Below, in pieces: positions 43,734 to 53,900 of a DNA stretch of 64,000 nt (the first letter of the stretch is position 1; each line of letters begins with the position of its first letter). This stretch comes from Desulfobacula sp. (lineage in GTDB: Bacteria > Desulfobacterota > Desulfobacteria > Desulfobacterales > Desulfobacteraceae). The notes below the pieces were generated by a model. That model was not told where the DNA came from. It saw nothing but the letters and a program-made list of their open reading frames with translations, and did not search any database. Where the stretch lies: assembly GCA_023701135.1 (NCBI GenBank), contig JAMPXP010000002.1, positions 1 to 64,000 of the forward strand, written 5' to 3'. The position numbers and the translations under genes were made by a program.

Positions 43734-44903
43734 ATGAGCGAATATACGGATTCGTCCCGGCCCGGCCGGACCGTAGGGCTTGTGGAAAAAAAAACCTTTA
43801 CCTTTGCCGGACCGCCGGACCGGCTGAGGTTGGAAAGCGGGGCCGAGATTGGTCCCGTCACACTGGCCTTTGAGACCTGCGGAACCCTGAACCCGGATAA
43901 AACAAATGCCGTCCTGGTGCTTCACGCCCTGTCCGGGGACTCCCATGTGGCCGGGTATTATGACCCAAAGGATGCCAAGCCCGGATGGTGGGATATCATG
44001 GTGGGGCCGGGCAAGGGAATCGATACGGACCACTATTTTGTAATCTGTTCCAATATCATCGGGTCCTGCTGCGGGTCAACGGGTCCTGCATCCGTCAATC
44101 CTGAAACCGGCGAAGAATACGGGACCCGGTTTCCCGTCGTCACCATCGGAGATATGGTGGAGGCCCAGAAAGCTCTTCTGGACCATCTGGGCATTGATAC
44201 CCTCCTGTCGGTCATCGGCGGGTCCGTGGGCGGCATGCAGGTCCTGGAATGGTGCGCACGGTTTCCGGAAAGGGTGAGGTCCGCCGTGCCCCTTGCCACC
44301 ACCTCCCGGCATTCGGCCCTGGCCATTGCCTTTAACGAGGTGGCAAGACAGGCCATCATGGCCGACCCCAACTGGAACGAAGGCCATTATTATTCCGGGA
44401 AAAAACCGGACATGGGCCTGGCCATCGCCCGGATGATCGGGCATATCACCTATCTGTCCGATGAATCCATGCGGCTTAAATTCGGGCGCAAACTCCAGAA
44501 CCGGTCGGCCCTGAGTTTTGAATTCGGGGCCGAATTCCAGGTGGAAAGCTATCTTCAATACCAGGGCAAGAAATTCATCGAGCGCTTTGACGCCAATTCC
44601 TTTTTGTATATCACCAAGGCGGCGGATTATTTTGACCTGGCCCGGCAATACGGCTCCGGGTCCCTGGTCAAGGCCTTTTCCCGGTGCCGGGCAAAATTTC
44701 TCGTGGTGTCCTATACCTCGGACTGGCTCTATCCCACCTACCAGTCCAGGGAAATGGTCAAGGCCATGAAAAAAAACGACCTGGATGTCAGCTTCTGCGA
44801 GATTGACGCCCAGTGGGGCCATGACGCCTTCCTTTTGCCCAATGACCGGCTGGACCATCTCATGGCCGGTTTTCTAAAGGGGGTGTTCGATGAAATTGAG
44901 TGA
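43734..44903 (+). CDS. metX: Homoserine O-acetyltransferase
   Basis: MetX transfers an acyl group (acetyl or succinyl) to homoserine, the entry step of methionine synthesis. The 389-residue alpha/beta hydrolase has LHALSGDSHVAGYYD, the nucleophile elbow GGSVGGMQVLEW with Ser164, and the His in QWGHDAFLLP. A MetX with MetW partner in Proteobacteria may use succinyl-CoA; I cannot tell which acyl donor from sequence. AGGGTGG precedes the ATG, 15 bases after the metY stop, and metW overlaps its end by 14 bases. Confidence 0.93.
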   Translation: MSEYTDSSRPGRTVGLVEKKTFTFAGPPDRLRLESGAEIGPVTLAFETCGTLNPDKTNAVLVLHALSGDSHVAGYYDPKDAKPGWWDIMVGPGKGIDTDHYFVICSNIIGSCCGSTGPASVNPETGEEYGTRFPVVTIGDMVEAQKALLDHLGIDTLLSVIGGSVGGMQVLEWCARFPERVRSAVPLATTSRHSALAIAFNEVARQAIMADPNWNEGHYYSGKKPDMGLAIARMIGHITYLSDESMRLKFGRKLQNRSALSFEFGAEFQVESYLQYQGKKFIERFDANSFLYITKAADYFDLARQYGSGSLVKAFSRCRAKFLVVSYTSDWLYPTYQSREMVKAMKKNDLDVSFCEIDAQWGHDAFLLPNDRLDHLMAGFLKGVFDEIE

Positions 44904-45504
44904 TCTGAGGTATGATCTGAGCATCATCGCCTCCTGGATCGAACCCGGATCAAGGGTCCTGGAACTGGGATGCGGGGAGGGGGATCTTCTGCACTGGCTG
45001 AAAAAGGAAAAGGCCGTCAAGGAGAGGGGCATCGAGATCCAGGAATCCAAGGTGGAAAAATGCATTGAAAAGGGAATTTCCGTGCTCCAGGGAGATATCA
45101 ATGAAGAAATCCAGGATTATCCCGACAACACCTTTGATTATGCCATCTGTTCCCAGACCCTTCAGCAGGTATTTGAGCCCAGAAGCCTGATCCATTCCAT
45201 GATGCGGGTGGCCAAGAAGGGCGTGGTGAGCTTCCCCAATTTCGGCCATTACCGGGTCAGGATGCAATTGGCCTTGACGGGCCGGGCCCCGGTGACAAAG
45301 GAGCTTCCCTATTCCTGGCACGACACCCCCAATATCCGGGTCTTAAGCCTTCTGGATTTTCAAAAATTTACAGAAGACGCCGGGGTTAAGATTTTTAAAC
45401 AGGCCGCCATCAACACAGGGGCCAACCCGCGCCAGGGCAGACGCACCACGGTTTTGCCCAACCTCCTGGCCACCTACGGCATTTTTCTCATCGGAAAGGA
45501 ATGA
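44890..45504 (+). CDS. metW: MetW-like methyltransferase-fold protein
   Basis: A 204-residue class I methyltransferase-like protein. The SAM loop VLELGCGEGDLL, QGDINE, ICSQTLQQVFEPRSL and the SFPNFGHYRVR block are typical of MetW, which is always linked to metX and needed for full MetX activity. It overlaps metX by 14 bases, so the two are likely translated together. No methyl acceptor is established for the family. Confidence 0.93.
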   Translation: MKLSDLRYDLSIIASWIEPGSRVLELGCGEGDLLHWLKKEKAVKERGIEIQESKVEKCIEKGISVLQGDINEEIQDYPDNTFDYAICSQTLQQVFEPRSLIHSMMRVAKKGVVSFPNFGHYRVRMQLALTGRAPVTKELPYSWHDTPNIRVLSLLDFQKFTEDAGVKIFKQAAINTGANPRQGRRTTVLPNLLATYGIFLIGKE

Positions 45505-45583
45505 AAAATGGGATGCGTTCATCAGCTTTGAAAACATGCTGACCCTTTAATCTCATTAACCCTTGAAAGTATAAGGAGCCCCC

Positions 45584-46591
45584 ATGGACACAACACATTG
45601 GAATCCCGGTACCCTTCTGGAAATGTCGGGATACTACTGGAGAACCTGCACCCTCCACACCGGCGTAAAGCTGGATATTTTTACGGCCATCGGGCCGGAT
45701 ACCCTGTCCTGCGATGCCGTCAACCAAAAGATCAAGGCGGACCCGCGGGGCCTTGCCCTGCTTCTCAATGCCCTTACGGCCATGGGGCTGCTGGTCAAAA
45801 CCGGCGAAACCTATGCCAATTCCCCGGCGGCCCTCAGCTTTCTGTCCAAGGATTCGCCCCAGTATATCGGGTTCATCATCATGCACCACCACCATCTCAT
45901 GGAGTCCTGGCAGAACATGGGCAAGGCTGTCATGGAGGGCGGGCCCATCCGGGAAAGTGCCTCCTTTTCCGATGATGAATGGCGGGAAAGCTTTCTCATG
46001 GGCATGTTCAATATGGGCATGGCCGTTGCCCCGAAACTGTCAAAGGAAATGGATCTTTCCGGCTGCCGAAACTTCCTGGACTTCGGGGGAGGCCCCGGAA
46101 CCTTTGCCATTCATTTCTGCCTGGCCAACCCAGGGTTGAGCGCCTCGGTTTATGATCTTGGGACCACAAAGCCCTTTGCCGAAAAAACCATAGAAAAATT
46201 TAAGGTATCGGACCGGGTTGAATTTATTTCCGGGAATTTCATTGAAGAGGAATTTCCCTTTCCCAAAGCCTATGACGCCGCCTTTCTCTCCCATATCATC
46301 CACGGCGAAGGCCCGGAAGACGCCGCCGACGTCATCCGGAAAGCTGTGTCCGCCCTGAAACCGGGCGGCAGGATTTTCATCCATGAATTTATCCTGGACA
46401 ATGACCTGGCCGGACCCTTATTCCCGGCCCTGTTTTCCATCAATATGTATCTTGGCACGGACAAGGGCCAGGCCTACAGCGAGGCCCAGCTTTCCGCCAT
46501 GCTCAAGGCAAACGGGGTGACCGATATCCGGCGCCTTGCCTTTTCAAGCCCGACCCGGTCCGGGGTCATCCAGGGCCGGGTTGCCGAATAA
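45584..46591 (+). CDS. SAM-dependent O-methyltransferase (acetylserotonin-MT-like)
   Basis: A 335-residue two-domain protein: an N-terminal winged-helix dimerisation region (LDIFTAIGPDTLSCDAVNQKIKAD, about 25-100) and a Rossmann domain with the SAM loop DFGGGPGTFAIHF starting at Asp166. This arrangement is that of small-molecule O-methyltransferases, such as hydroxyneurosporene, caffeate and acetylserotonin enzymes. The His-rich HHHHLME segment and NFIEEEFPF are notable. It has its own AAGGAG and lies 79 bases after metW, so it could be read through from the met promoter or be separate. Substrate unknown. Confidence 0.88.
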   Translation: MDTTHWNPGTLLEMSGYYWRTCTLHTGVKLDIFTAIGPDTLSCDAVNQKIKADPRGLALLLNALTAMGLLVKTGETYANSPAALSFLSKDSPQYIGFIIMHHHHLMESWQNMGKAVMEGGPIRESASFSDDEWRESFLMGMFNMGMAVAPKLSKEMDLSGCRNFLDFGGGPGTFAIHFCLANPGLSASVYDLGTTKPFAEKTIEKFKVSDRVEFISGNFIEEEFPFPKAYDAAFLSHIIHGEGPEDAADVIRKAVSALKPGGRIFIHEFILDNDLAGPLFPALFSINMYLGTDKGQAYSEAQLSAMLKANGVTDIRRLAFSSPTRSGVIQGRVAE

Positions 46592-46771
46592 GGACCGGAT
46601 GATCAGGTATGGTCTACAAAATGATAATGGCAGAACCCAGGTTTGCCCCAGGCAAATATTGAAACCATGGAAATTTCTTTTATGTTGCAATAAGTGATTT
46701 TTGGATTTTACATTGATAGCGCCGTGACTTTGTGTCGCGCATCAGCCAGTCCGCAGCAAACGATTGTCGGC

Positions 46772-46996
46772 TTATATTTTTTTCTGTAATTCTTCTTTTG
46801 TGATATCGCAGTCTTGTAAAATCTGTGCAAGAAGTCCACGGCCAATGCTCTCCCCCCGGTGTAAAGGCACAACCGTGCATCGACCGTCTTTATGTTGCAG
46901 GAAATGATGGCTGCCTTTAATACGGATGACTTCGAACCCCAATTTACGCAAGGCACGAATTAACCTGCTGCCGGTCATAGACGGGTAGTTGCTCAT
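46772..46996 (-). CDS. hicA: HicA-type mRNA interferase toxin
   Basis: A 74-residue toxin of the double-stranded-RNA-binding fold. It contains GSHHFLQH, with the conserved catalytic His, and the closing VPLHRGESIGRGLLAQIL. HicA cleaves mRNA and stops translation when its antitoxin is lost. It follows the antitoxin gene with a 4-base overlap, so the order (antitoxin first) differs from the E. coli hicAB order. Confidence 0.92.
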   Translation of the reverse strand: MSNYPSMTGSRLIRALRKLGFEVIRIKGSHHFLQHKDGRCTVVPLHRGESIGRGLLAQILQDCDITKEELQKKI

Positions 46997-47199
46997 GCGT
47001 TGATCGCCACTTTTTGCACACCAATAAATTCATTGGGTGTCGGTTTCTCCACTTCTAGGCAAAGCTCAATGGCCTCTTTAATTCTTTTCATTAACGTATC
47101 AAGAGATTTTGCCTGCGTATGGCAACCGCGTAATGCCGGCACAGAGGCAACAAAATAGCCATCCTCATCTTTTTCGATAATTACGCTGAATTCTTTCAT
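46993..47199 (-). CDS. hicB: HicB-family antitoxin (short form)
   Basis: A 68-residue partial RNase H-like fold: VIIEKDEDGYFVASVPALRGCHTQAKSLDTLMKRIKEAIELCLE is the HicB signature. The C-terminal DNA-binding region of longer HicB proteins is missing, so promoter control would need another protein or the complex. GGAGGG lies 8 bases before the ATG. HicB overlaps hicA by 4 bases, ensuring that the antitoxin is made first. Confidence 0.92.
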   Translation of the reverse strand: MKEFSVIIEKDEDGYFVASVPALRGCHTQAKSLDTLMKRIKEAIELCLEVEKPTPNEFIGVQKVAINA

Positions 47200-47407
47200 T
47201 TTTTTCCCTCCAAGATTTCATATTCGATCCTGATCGGTATCCATTCCTCTATCCCTTAATATTTTTCTTTCTGGAAATCAATCAGGAAAAATCCTTTGCA
47301 CAGGGTGGGGAACCCCTTCATGGGAATGAACATGGCCGCAAGAATCGGGTGGAAAAACGGGGCTGGTTTGTTTATAGTGTGTCTGTAATAAAAATGAGGG
47401 TACACAG

Positions 47408-48298
47408 ATGACAGACGCAAAAGAAATATCCCCGCAATGGTCCCGGGATTATGAAATCGTTGAAAAGGCCATCCGTTTTATCGAAGAAAATTATGGGGCC
47501 CGGCCCTCCCTGGCCCGCATCGCTGAATCGGTGAACCTGAGCGAATTCCATTTTCAGCGGCTTTTTTCAAGATGGGTGGGCATCAGCCCGAAACGCTTCC
47601 TCCAGTATCTGACAAAGGAATATGCCAAAAAACTCCTGGATGAATCCCGGAATCTCCTGGATGCAACCTATGATGCGGGCTTGTCCAGCCCGGGACGGCT
47701 CCACGACCTGTTCATCCAGTGCGAAGCCGTGACGCCGGGGGAATATAAATTAAAGGGACAGGGGCTGGAGATCGTCTATGGGGTTTCCCCTTCGCCCTTC
47801 GGAGACTGCATGATCGCCCGGACTCCGCGGGGGATCTGCGCACTGAAATTTGTCCGGGGCCATTCCATGGAGGAGCTGGACGGTTTTCTGCGCTTACAAT
47901 GGCCCAGGGCCTCCCTGAAAAAGGATGACACGGCCATAAAACGCCTTGCCGGCCTGGTCTTTCCCTTTGACGACCAATGGGCCTCAGCCCCGCTCCACCT
48001 GTATGTCCGGGGCACCAATTTCCAGATCAAGGTCTGGGAGGCCCTGACGAAAATACCCCTGGGCAGCACGGTGACCTATGAGGATATCGCCCGGCATATC
48101 GGCCTTCCCAAAGCCGCAAGGGCCGTGGGCACCGCCGTCGGGAAAAACCCCATCCCCTTTCTCATTCCCTGCCACCGGGTGATCCGGAAAATGGGGGAAT
48201 TCGGCAATTATGGGGAGGGCCCGGATCGGAAAAAGGCCTTGATCGGCTGGGAAGCGGCTAAAAAGAACCCGTTAACGGACATCCGGAGTGAGATATGA
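47408..48298 (+). CDS. AraC-type DNA-binding domain fused to methylated-DNA cysteine S-methyltransferase
   Basis: A 296-residue protein with an AraC/HTH N-domain (residues about 15-120; SLARIAESVNLSEFHFQRLFSRWVGISPKRF) and an alkylguanine alkyltransferase C-domain. The acceptor cysteine is Cys255 in IPCHRV, with YEDIARHIGLPKAARAVGTA as the DNA-binding helix. The Ada N-terminal zinc/methylphosphotriester domain is absent, so the protein should repair O6-alkylguanine and bind DNA but not sense phosphotriester damage the Ada way. It overlaps a decarboxylase gene as ATGA, an unexpected partner. Confidence 0.92.
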   Translation: MTDAKEISPQWSRDYEIVEKAIRFIEENYGARPSLARIAESVNLSEFHFQRLFSRWVGISPKRFLQYLTKEYAKKLLDESRNLLDATYDAGLSSPGRLHDLFIQCEAVTPGEYKLKGQGLEIVYGVSPSPFGDCMIARTPRGICALKFVRGHSMEELDGFLRLQWPRASLKKDDTAIKRLAGLVFPFDDQWASAPLHLYVRGTNFQIKVWEALTKIPLGSTVTYEDIARHIGLPKAARAVGTAVGKNPIPFLIPCHRVIRKMGEFGNYGEGPDRKKALIGWEAAKKNPLTDIRSEI

Positions 48299-49713
48299 GT
48301 TTTTATGACGACGGCAGACAGGTTTTAACCGGCCTTGAAGCCTATTATAATGAGAGTGTCCAAAAAGAAAAAAAAGTCATTCGCCAGCAGGGGATCCGGG
48401 CCCTTCATCAAGAACTGGACCTGGCGGCCCGCCTTAAAGCCGGGAACCTGACCGGGGAAAACCTGGAGACTTTCTTAAGGACCTATCTGGACAATACCAC
48501 ACGGCTCCACCACCCGGGCTTCCTGGCCCACCAGGTGGGGGTTCCCCATCCCACCGGGGCCCTGGGCTCCCTCATCGACGGGTTTACCAACAATGCCATG
48601 TCTATCTATGAAATGGGACCGGCTGCCGCTGCCATTGAATTTTTCATGGTCAATGTGCTCCTGGAAAAAATCGGCTGGGTCCCCATGCCGACGGAGATCG
48701 AAACCCGGCTGACCTATCCCCACGGGGCCGGGATATTGACCCATGGCGGGTCTCTGGCCAATCTGACGGCCCTGCTGGCGGCCAGGAACCGCTTGGATTC
48801 GACCATCCGGGAAAACGGTGCCCCGCCGGACCTGGTGCTTCTGGCCCCGGCATCCTCCCATTATTCCATTGCCAAGGCCGCCGGGATCATCGGCATCGGA
48901 GAAAAAAAGGTCCTGCCCCTGGCCTTGGACAGCCATGGCCGGGTCCGGGTTTCAAAACTGGAGGCCGCTTTTCAAGCCGCCGCAGACCAGGGCCGGCGGA
49001 TCGTGGCCCTGGTGGCCAATGCCTGCGCCACCGGCACCGGGCTCTATGACCCCGTGGGCGAGATCGGCGATTTCTGCAATGAAAAGGGGATATGGTTCCA
49101 TGTGGACGGTGCCCATGGCGGAGCAGCCCTTTTTTCCGGGACCCGGAAAAAACTTCTGGACGGAATCCACAAGGCAGACTCCATGGTCATCGATGCCCAT
49201 AAAATGCTGAGAACCCCTACGGTGTGCGCGGCTCTGCTGGTCAAAGACGCCTCGGCCCTGGACCAGACCTTTCAATCCAAGGCCGAATATCTGTTTCACG
49301 AGAAGAAAAATCCGGGCTTTGATTTTCTGGGGCAGGGCATGGAATGCACCAAGGCAGGGCTGGGGCTGAAATTTTTCATGACCCTGGCGGCCCTGGGCGA
49401 AAAAAAGATTGAAGCCTATATCGATACGGCCTACGGTCTTGCGCTGGAAGCCTTTGACTATATCAGGGTCCAGCCTGATTTTGAGGCGCCGGTGAAACCG
49501 GAATCCAATATCCTGTGTTTCCGGTTGAGGGCGGTCGATAATGAAACCCAGATCCGGATCAGAGACCGCCTGATCGAAGAAGGGTCTTTTTACCTTTCCT
49601 CCACGAAATTGGGCGGGGTCCGGTATCTTCGCATCGTCATCATGAACCCGGAGACAACCATGGATCATCTCAGGGACCTCATCGCCGCCATTCGGGAAAT
49701 GGCGGCAGAGTAG
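48295..49713 (+). CDS. Group II PLP-dependent amino-acid decarboxylase
   Basis: A 472-residue enzyme of the glutamate/tyrosine/diaminobutyrate decarboxylase fold. It shows TGGS-like THGGSLANLTALLAAR, WFHVDGAHGG and Schiff-base Lys303 in DAHKML. The substrate cannot be named: possibilities include tyrosine, aspartate, diaminobutyrate or a derivative. It is fused in translation to the AraC-alkyltransferase gene (ATGA overlap), although decarboxylation and DNA repair have no obvious link. It is a different branch from the S1P-lyase-like enzyme at 40366-41802. Confidence 0.88.
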   Translation: MSFYDDGRQVLTGLEAYYNESVQKEKKVIRQQGIRALHQELDLAARLKAGNLTGENLETFLRTYLDNTTRLHHPGFLAHQVGVPHPTGALGSLIDGFTNNAMSIYEMGPAAAAIEFFMVNVLLEKIGWVPMPTEIETRLTYPHGAGILTHGGSLANLTALLAARNRLDSTIRENGAPPDLVLLAPASSHYSIAKAAGIIGIGEKKVLPLALDSHGRVRVSKLEAAFQAAADQGRRIVALVANACATGTGLYDPVGEIGDFCNEKGIWFHVDGAHGGAALFSGTRKKLLDGIHKADSMVIDAHKMLRTPTVCAALLVKDASALDQTFQSKAEYLFHEKKNPGFDFLGQGMECTKAGLGLKFFMTLAALGEKKIEAYIDTAYGLALEAFDYIRVQPDFEAPVKPESNILCFRLRAVDNETQIRIRDRLIEEGSFYLSSTKLGGVRYLRIVIMNPETTMDHLRDLIAAIREMAAE

Positions 49714-49750
49714 CGGTTTCCTTCGGCCTGTGCGTCTTCGTAAATAGTTT

Positions 49751-49779
49751 TTGACTCGGGGCCGGTCCTGATGTATAGT
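49751..49779 (+). promoter_or_regulatory. Strong sigma-70 promoter of the SPFH/AAA-Lon genes
   Basis: TTGACT (49751-49756) and TATAGT (49774-49779) are 17 bases apart. Transcription should start near 49786. The leader to the SPFH ATG at 49914 is about 128 bases, with a Shine-Dalgarno CGGAGG 6 bases before the start and no clear terminator-like hairpin. Confidence 0.7.
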
Positions 49780-49913
49780 GTGAAGCATATTTTGCGTTCA
49801 TGCGAATAGTTCCCACATCTGATGATGGATTTCAGCAACACGGCTCCAAGTGTAACAGCTATTTTGTACTTTTTTTGCGACTTCAAATTTTTTGCCAAGA
49901 CCCGGAGGTTTTC

Positions 49914-50939
49914 ATGATGAAAGAAACACCCCTGAAGGATCCTTCCTCCCAGGTATTTCTCCAGCGGGCAAGGGTGATGAATCTCATTCGCCGCCTTGCC
50001 TTCATCTGCATTATCATTGCTCTTTTTTATTCCCTTGTGGCGGTTGTCTACTCAACCAAGGTCATCTACAAGGTCAAATTCAATTATGCCGTCATCCTTG
50101 AACAGCTTGGCGGAAAGCGCAAGGCCGTCACGGAAGTGGGCTGGCATTTCCGGCTCCCGTTCTTTACCCGCCTGGAGAAAGTCGTTCCCCTGATGAATCA
50201 GAACCTTTACCTGGGCGGCAGTTCCGACCCCATTAAAATTATTTCAAAGGAAAACGTGGCCCTCTGGACATCGGCGTCCATGACCTTCAGGATAAAAGAT
50301 CTGAATGTCTGGGGAATTGAAAATCTTTCCCCGGAACTGCTGCTTCAAGGCGATTATGACGGGATCGCCAAGGATACCCTCCAGGCCCAGGAGGTCAATA
50401 AGCTCATCAGCGAACGGGAAAAGATCAAGGAGATTATTTTCGAGGCCCTGAAAAATCGCCCCATCAACAAGGACGGCCCCACCATCGAGGTGAAATACGG
50501 CATTGAACTGGTCAGCTTTGTCCTTAATGAGACACGGTTCGGTGACAAGCTCGTGGAGGCCACGGAGGAGAAAAAGCGGCGTCAGTTGATCGCCGAGGCG
50601 GAAAATTATGCGGCAGACCAGGAGGCGGAACGGACGAGAAAACTTTATAAAGCCTATCTGGAAGGGATCCAGGCCCTTCATCTGGCCCTGGGCGGGCCAG
50701 ATGCCGGCAAAAAGGGCGTAAACCCGGCCCTGTTTGAATTCCTTTCCCAGCAGAAATGGGCCACGGCCTATGAGAAAAACGAATCCGGCCAAAAGACCTT
50801 TGTCCTCCACGGAACGGGTCTGCCGCCGGCTGTCACCCTGCCGGACGTATCCGGAGAAACACCGGTTAAGGCAGTTGACGCTAAAAAGGCCGGGGCTCCG
50901 GTCACCGAACCGGAACTTATTTTGCCGCAGAAGAAATGA
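49914..50939 (+). CDS. SPFH/Band 7-domain membrane protein (HflC-like)
   Basis: I use ATG 49914 because CGGAGG lies 6 bases upstream; the frame is open from 49800 but that part has no family pattern. The 341-residue protein has one helix (about 27-47) near the N-terminus and then an SPFH domain: TEVGWHFRLPFFTRLEKVVPL, SSDPIKIISKENVALWTSASMTFRIKD. An acidic/basic helical stretch follows (about 210-275), with VEATEEKKRRQLIAEAENYAADQEAERTRK, typical of HflC/prohibitin stalks. The protein likely oligomerises at the inner membrane. It is 16 bases upstream of a protease gene, which suggests it regulates or caps that protease as HflKC does FtsH. The C-terminal tail is proline- and lysine-rich. Confidence 0.88.
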   Translation: MMKETPLKDPSSQVFLQRARVMNLIRRLAFICIIIALFYSLVAVVYSTKVIYKVKFNYAVILEQLGGKRKAVTEVGWHFRLPFFTRLEKVVPLMNQNLYLGGSSDPIKIISKENVALWTSASMTFRIKDLNVWGIENLSPELLLQGDYDGIAKDTLQAQEVNKLISEREKIKEIIFEALKNRPINKDGPTIEVKYGIELVSFVLNETRFGDKLVEATEEKKRRQLIAEAENYAADQEAERTRKLYKAYLEGIQALHLALGGPDAGKKGVNPALFEFLSQQKWATAYEKNESGQKTFVLHGTGLPPAVTLPDVSGETPVKAVDAKKAGAPVTEPELILPQKK

Positions 50940-50955
50940 CCAGGGGTAATCCAGC

Positions 50956-53900
50956 ATGGCCAAACGAACCACCAAAGAAAAGGTATTTATAAAGCTTCCG
51001 GAAGCATCCATTCAGAAAACCGAAAGCCTTGTGGCCTCATGGAGTTACGACACCAAGGCCTTTGTCCGGTCTCGCCTGAATCAGTACCGGCCGCCCCATC
51101 CACTGATTTCATTCATCAAGGAAGCCTTTTTTTTCCTGTTTTTCATGCGAAGAAAAACAAGGAAAATGAATGTGCTGAACAATCCCGAAATCCTGATGGA
51201 CTGGAAAAAACGGTTTTTATATTCAGGTGAGACCAATCCCGGCGCCTCCTGGAACATGATTATTGAAAAGGAGCTGACCCGGGCCGAGTATCAATACATG
51301 ATCGCCTTTCTGGACAAGGAGTTGACAGACCTGCACGTGCCCTTTGAGCTGGAGGAAACCTTTGACAAGATATACCGGGCCCATATCCGGAAGGAGCATA
51401 TCGAGGACCCGGATGTGCCCAAGGCCCCCATTGTCCTCATCGAAGGCACCTCGGGCAGCGGCAAGAGCGCAACCGTCCGGGAGGCCTTGGAAAAGGTCGT
51501 GTTCAGACATGAAGTCATCCCCATGATTGACTGGAAAAAGAAAAAAGAAGAAATCCTGGCCAACCACAGTCTGTTCACCAGTCTTGAAGAGGTTGATCCT
51601 GAATTTGCCATGAAGATCGCCAGGAAAAGGAAACAGTTTTTTTACAACCGCCTGGCCCGGATACCGGTGCTGAGGTTCATTTTCAAAAAGCGGATCATGA
51701 GCAACCTGACCTATTTTGAAGAACGGGGTATCTCTGTTGATTTTTCCACCATCACTCCCAATGACTACCAGACAGCCCTGTCCGGGGAGCCGGGAAATTA
51801 TTTCAAGCGGGCCATGGGCCACCCCAAGGTCACCTCCATCCGCCATATCGAGGAAGCCCATTCCGCCTTTGGAAAGTCGGAAAGCAGCTATGGCAGCGGG
51901 GGGGCTGAAAAGCAACAGAGAACCCTCATCGATACCTCCAATATTGTGCTGGATGAGATTATCGATGGTCGGCGGGACTGTTTCGTCATTGCCACCAGCG
52001 ACCAGACCCACCGGTTTGATTCGGCCATCTACCGGCGGTTCGTGGAAAAAGGCTGCATCATTGATATTTCCAAATACTGGATGAATGCAGAAAACCTGAA
52101 AAAAATTATTTTCCTGGAAATCCGGCGGCATCAGATCCCGACCCCCTATACAGAGGATTCCGAAGGCCTGGACAAGGCAGCGGAAAAAATTTACAGCGTA
52201 TTCAAGGAACGGAGCCTTAAAATCAGCCCGGCCTATGTCAGAAAACTCATAGAATCCATTATCCATATCCGGGGGGACTTTCTCCTGGAATTCCTGGAAA
52301 ACAGCGTCCTGGTCCGGAGCGCTTTTCAACTGGTGGCCAAGAACGTTTACGGAGAATTGTACGGCAAGGTAGTGGACCGCATGGACCGAACCGTTCAATG
52401 GGATGAATATGTGGGTGGGATCAAGGATAAATTCTCGGAAATGGCCAATAACTGTTTCAGCTACGGCATCAGCGAGGACAAGGGGGTGGTGCTGACCGGC
52501 CCGCCCGGCAGCGGCAAAACCTTTCTGGTCCGGACCTGGCTGTCCTCCAATTTACGGGTCCATGACATTGCCACCAGCCCCTCGGCCCTCCAGGATCCGT
52601 CCAGCCCGGTCCACGGCGCAGTGTCCAATCTTGAAAAAGTCTATGATATCGCCAAGATGATCGCTCCCACCATCATCTTCTTTGACGAGGGGGATGCCCT
52701 GGCCCCGAAAAGAAGTGCCACCGGGGGCCAACCCTCCGACGCCCTGACCAATAAATTTTTGAATATCATTGACGGAGAAATCCCCCTGAACAAGGTCTTT
52801 ACGGTCCTGACCACCAACCGCCTGGATATCCTGGACCCTGCCCTGATCCGGTCAAAGCGGCTGAAAACCCTTGAAATATCTGGGCATATGCGGCAGAAAG
52901 ACATCTTTGACATTATCAAGAAACAATTTGAGACCCTTCCCCATAAACAGGAATTTGAGGTTGAAAAAATCATTGAAACGGCTCAGGGTATCTGCAATAC
53001 TCCGGCCGATTATACCGCTTTTACGGAAAAGGCCATTGCTCTCTGCAGCACGGAATATAAGGTGCTGCTGAAACTTCGGCGGCTCAAGACCTCCACCCCC
53101 CAGGAAAAATTCGATTTTATCAAGCTGAATTTCAAAACCATCCTCGGCATCCTGGATGCGGTCAAGGCCCCTCCCCTGATCAAATCCAAAATCAAGCATG
53201 ATATTAAAAATTTTGTGGAGCACTATGACCAGATCCTTTCCAATGTGGACCATATCACCTCGGAACAGGATTATCCCATGGTGGAAGCCCACCTGGAATC
53301 GGCCCGGCGGGAGATCTCCCAGAGCCCGGTGAGGAAGGGATCGGTCCAGCTCAATGAATTTCTGGAAACCGAATTGAGCAAGGAGCCCCAGGTGGGGTTC
53401 ATCATCGGCGCCGGCGCCAACGATGTCACCGGCATGCTCCTGCCTATTGCCACCAGCCTCACCGGCCGGGTGGACGGCTCGACCATTATTGTGACCGGTG
53501 CGGTTTCCTCGTCGGCCTCCAATATGGCCCAGATGGACATGGCGGTCCAGATGACCAAACAGTCTGCCCAGGAAGCCCTGACCATGGTCAAAAACTATAT
53601 CCAGGAGCTGGCCCCGGATTACAGTGTTCCCTGGATTTTCGGAGATTTTCTCCAACGCTATACCCTTCACCACCAGCTCCTGTCCGCCTCTTATAATGTC
53701 GGCGGGCCTTCGGCAGGGTATGCCCTGGCCCTGAACACCCTTTCGGCCCTGCTCAGGATTCCCTTGTGCATTGATTTCGGCATCACGGGAGCCCCATGGA
53801 CCAAGGGGGTGAGAAAGGATGAGGTGGGCGGCTCCGTCATCATCGGCGGCCACCGGAAAAAAACGGAAAAGGTCCTGCTGTATCTGAGGCGCATGTATAT

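Noticed and set aside
46642-46656. TTTGCC-CCA-GGCAAA palindrome downstream of the methyltransferase
   Set aside because: A 6-bp stem with a 3-base loop and no T-run is too weak to call a terminator or operator.
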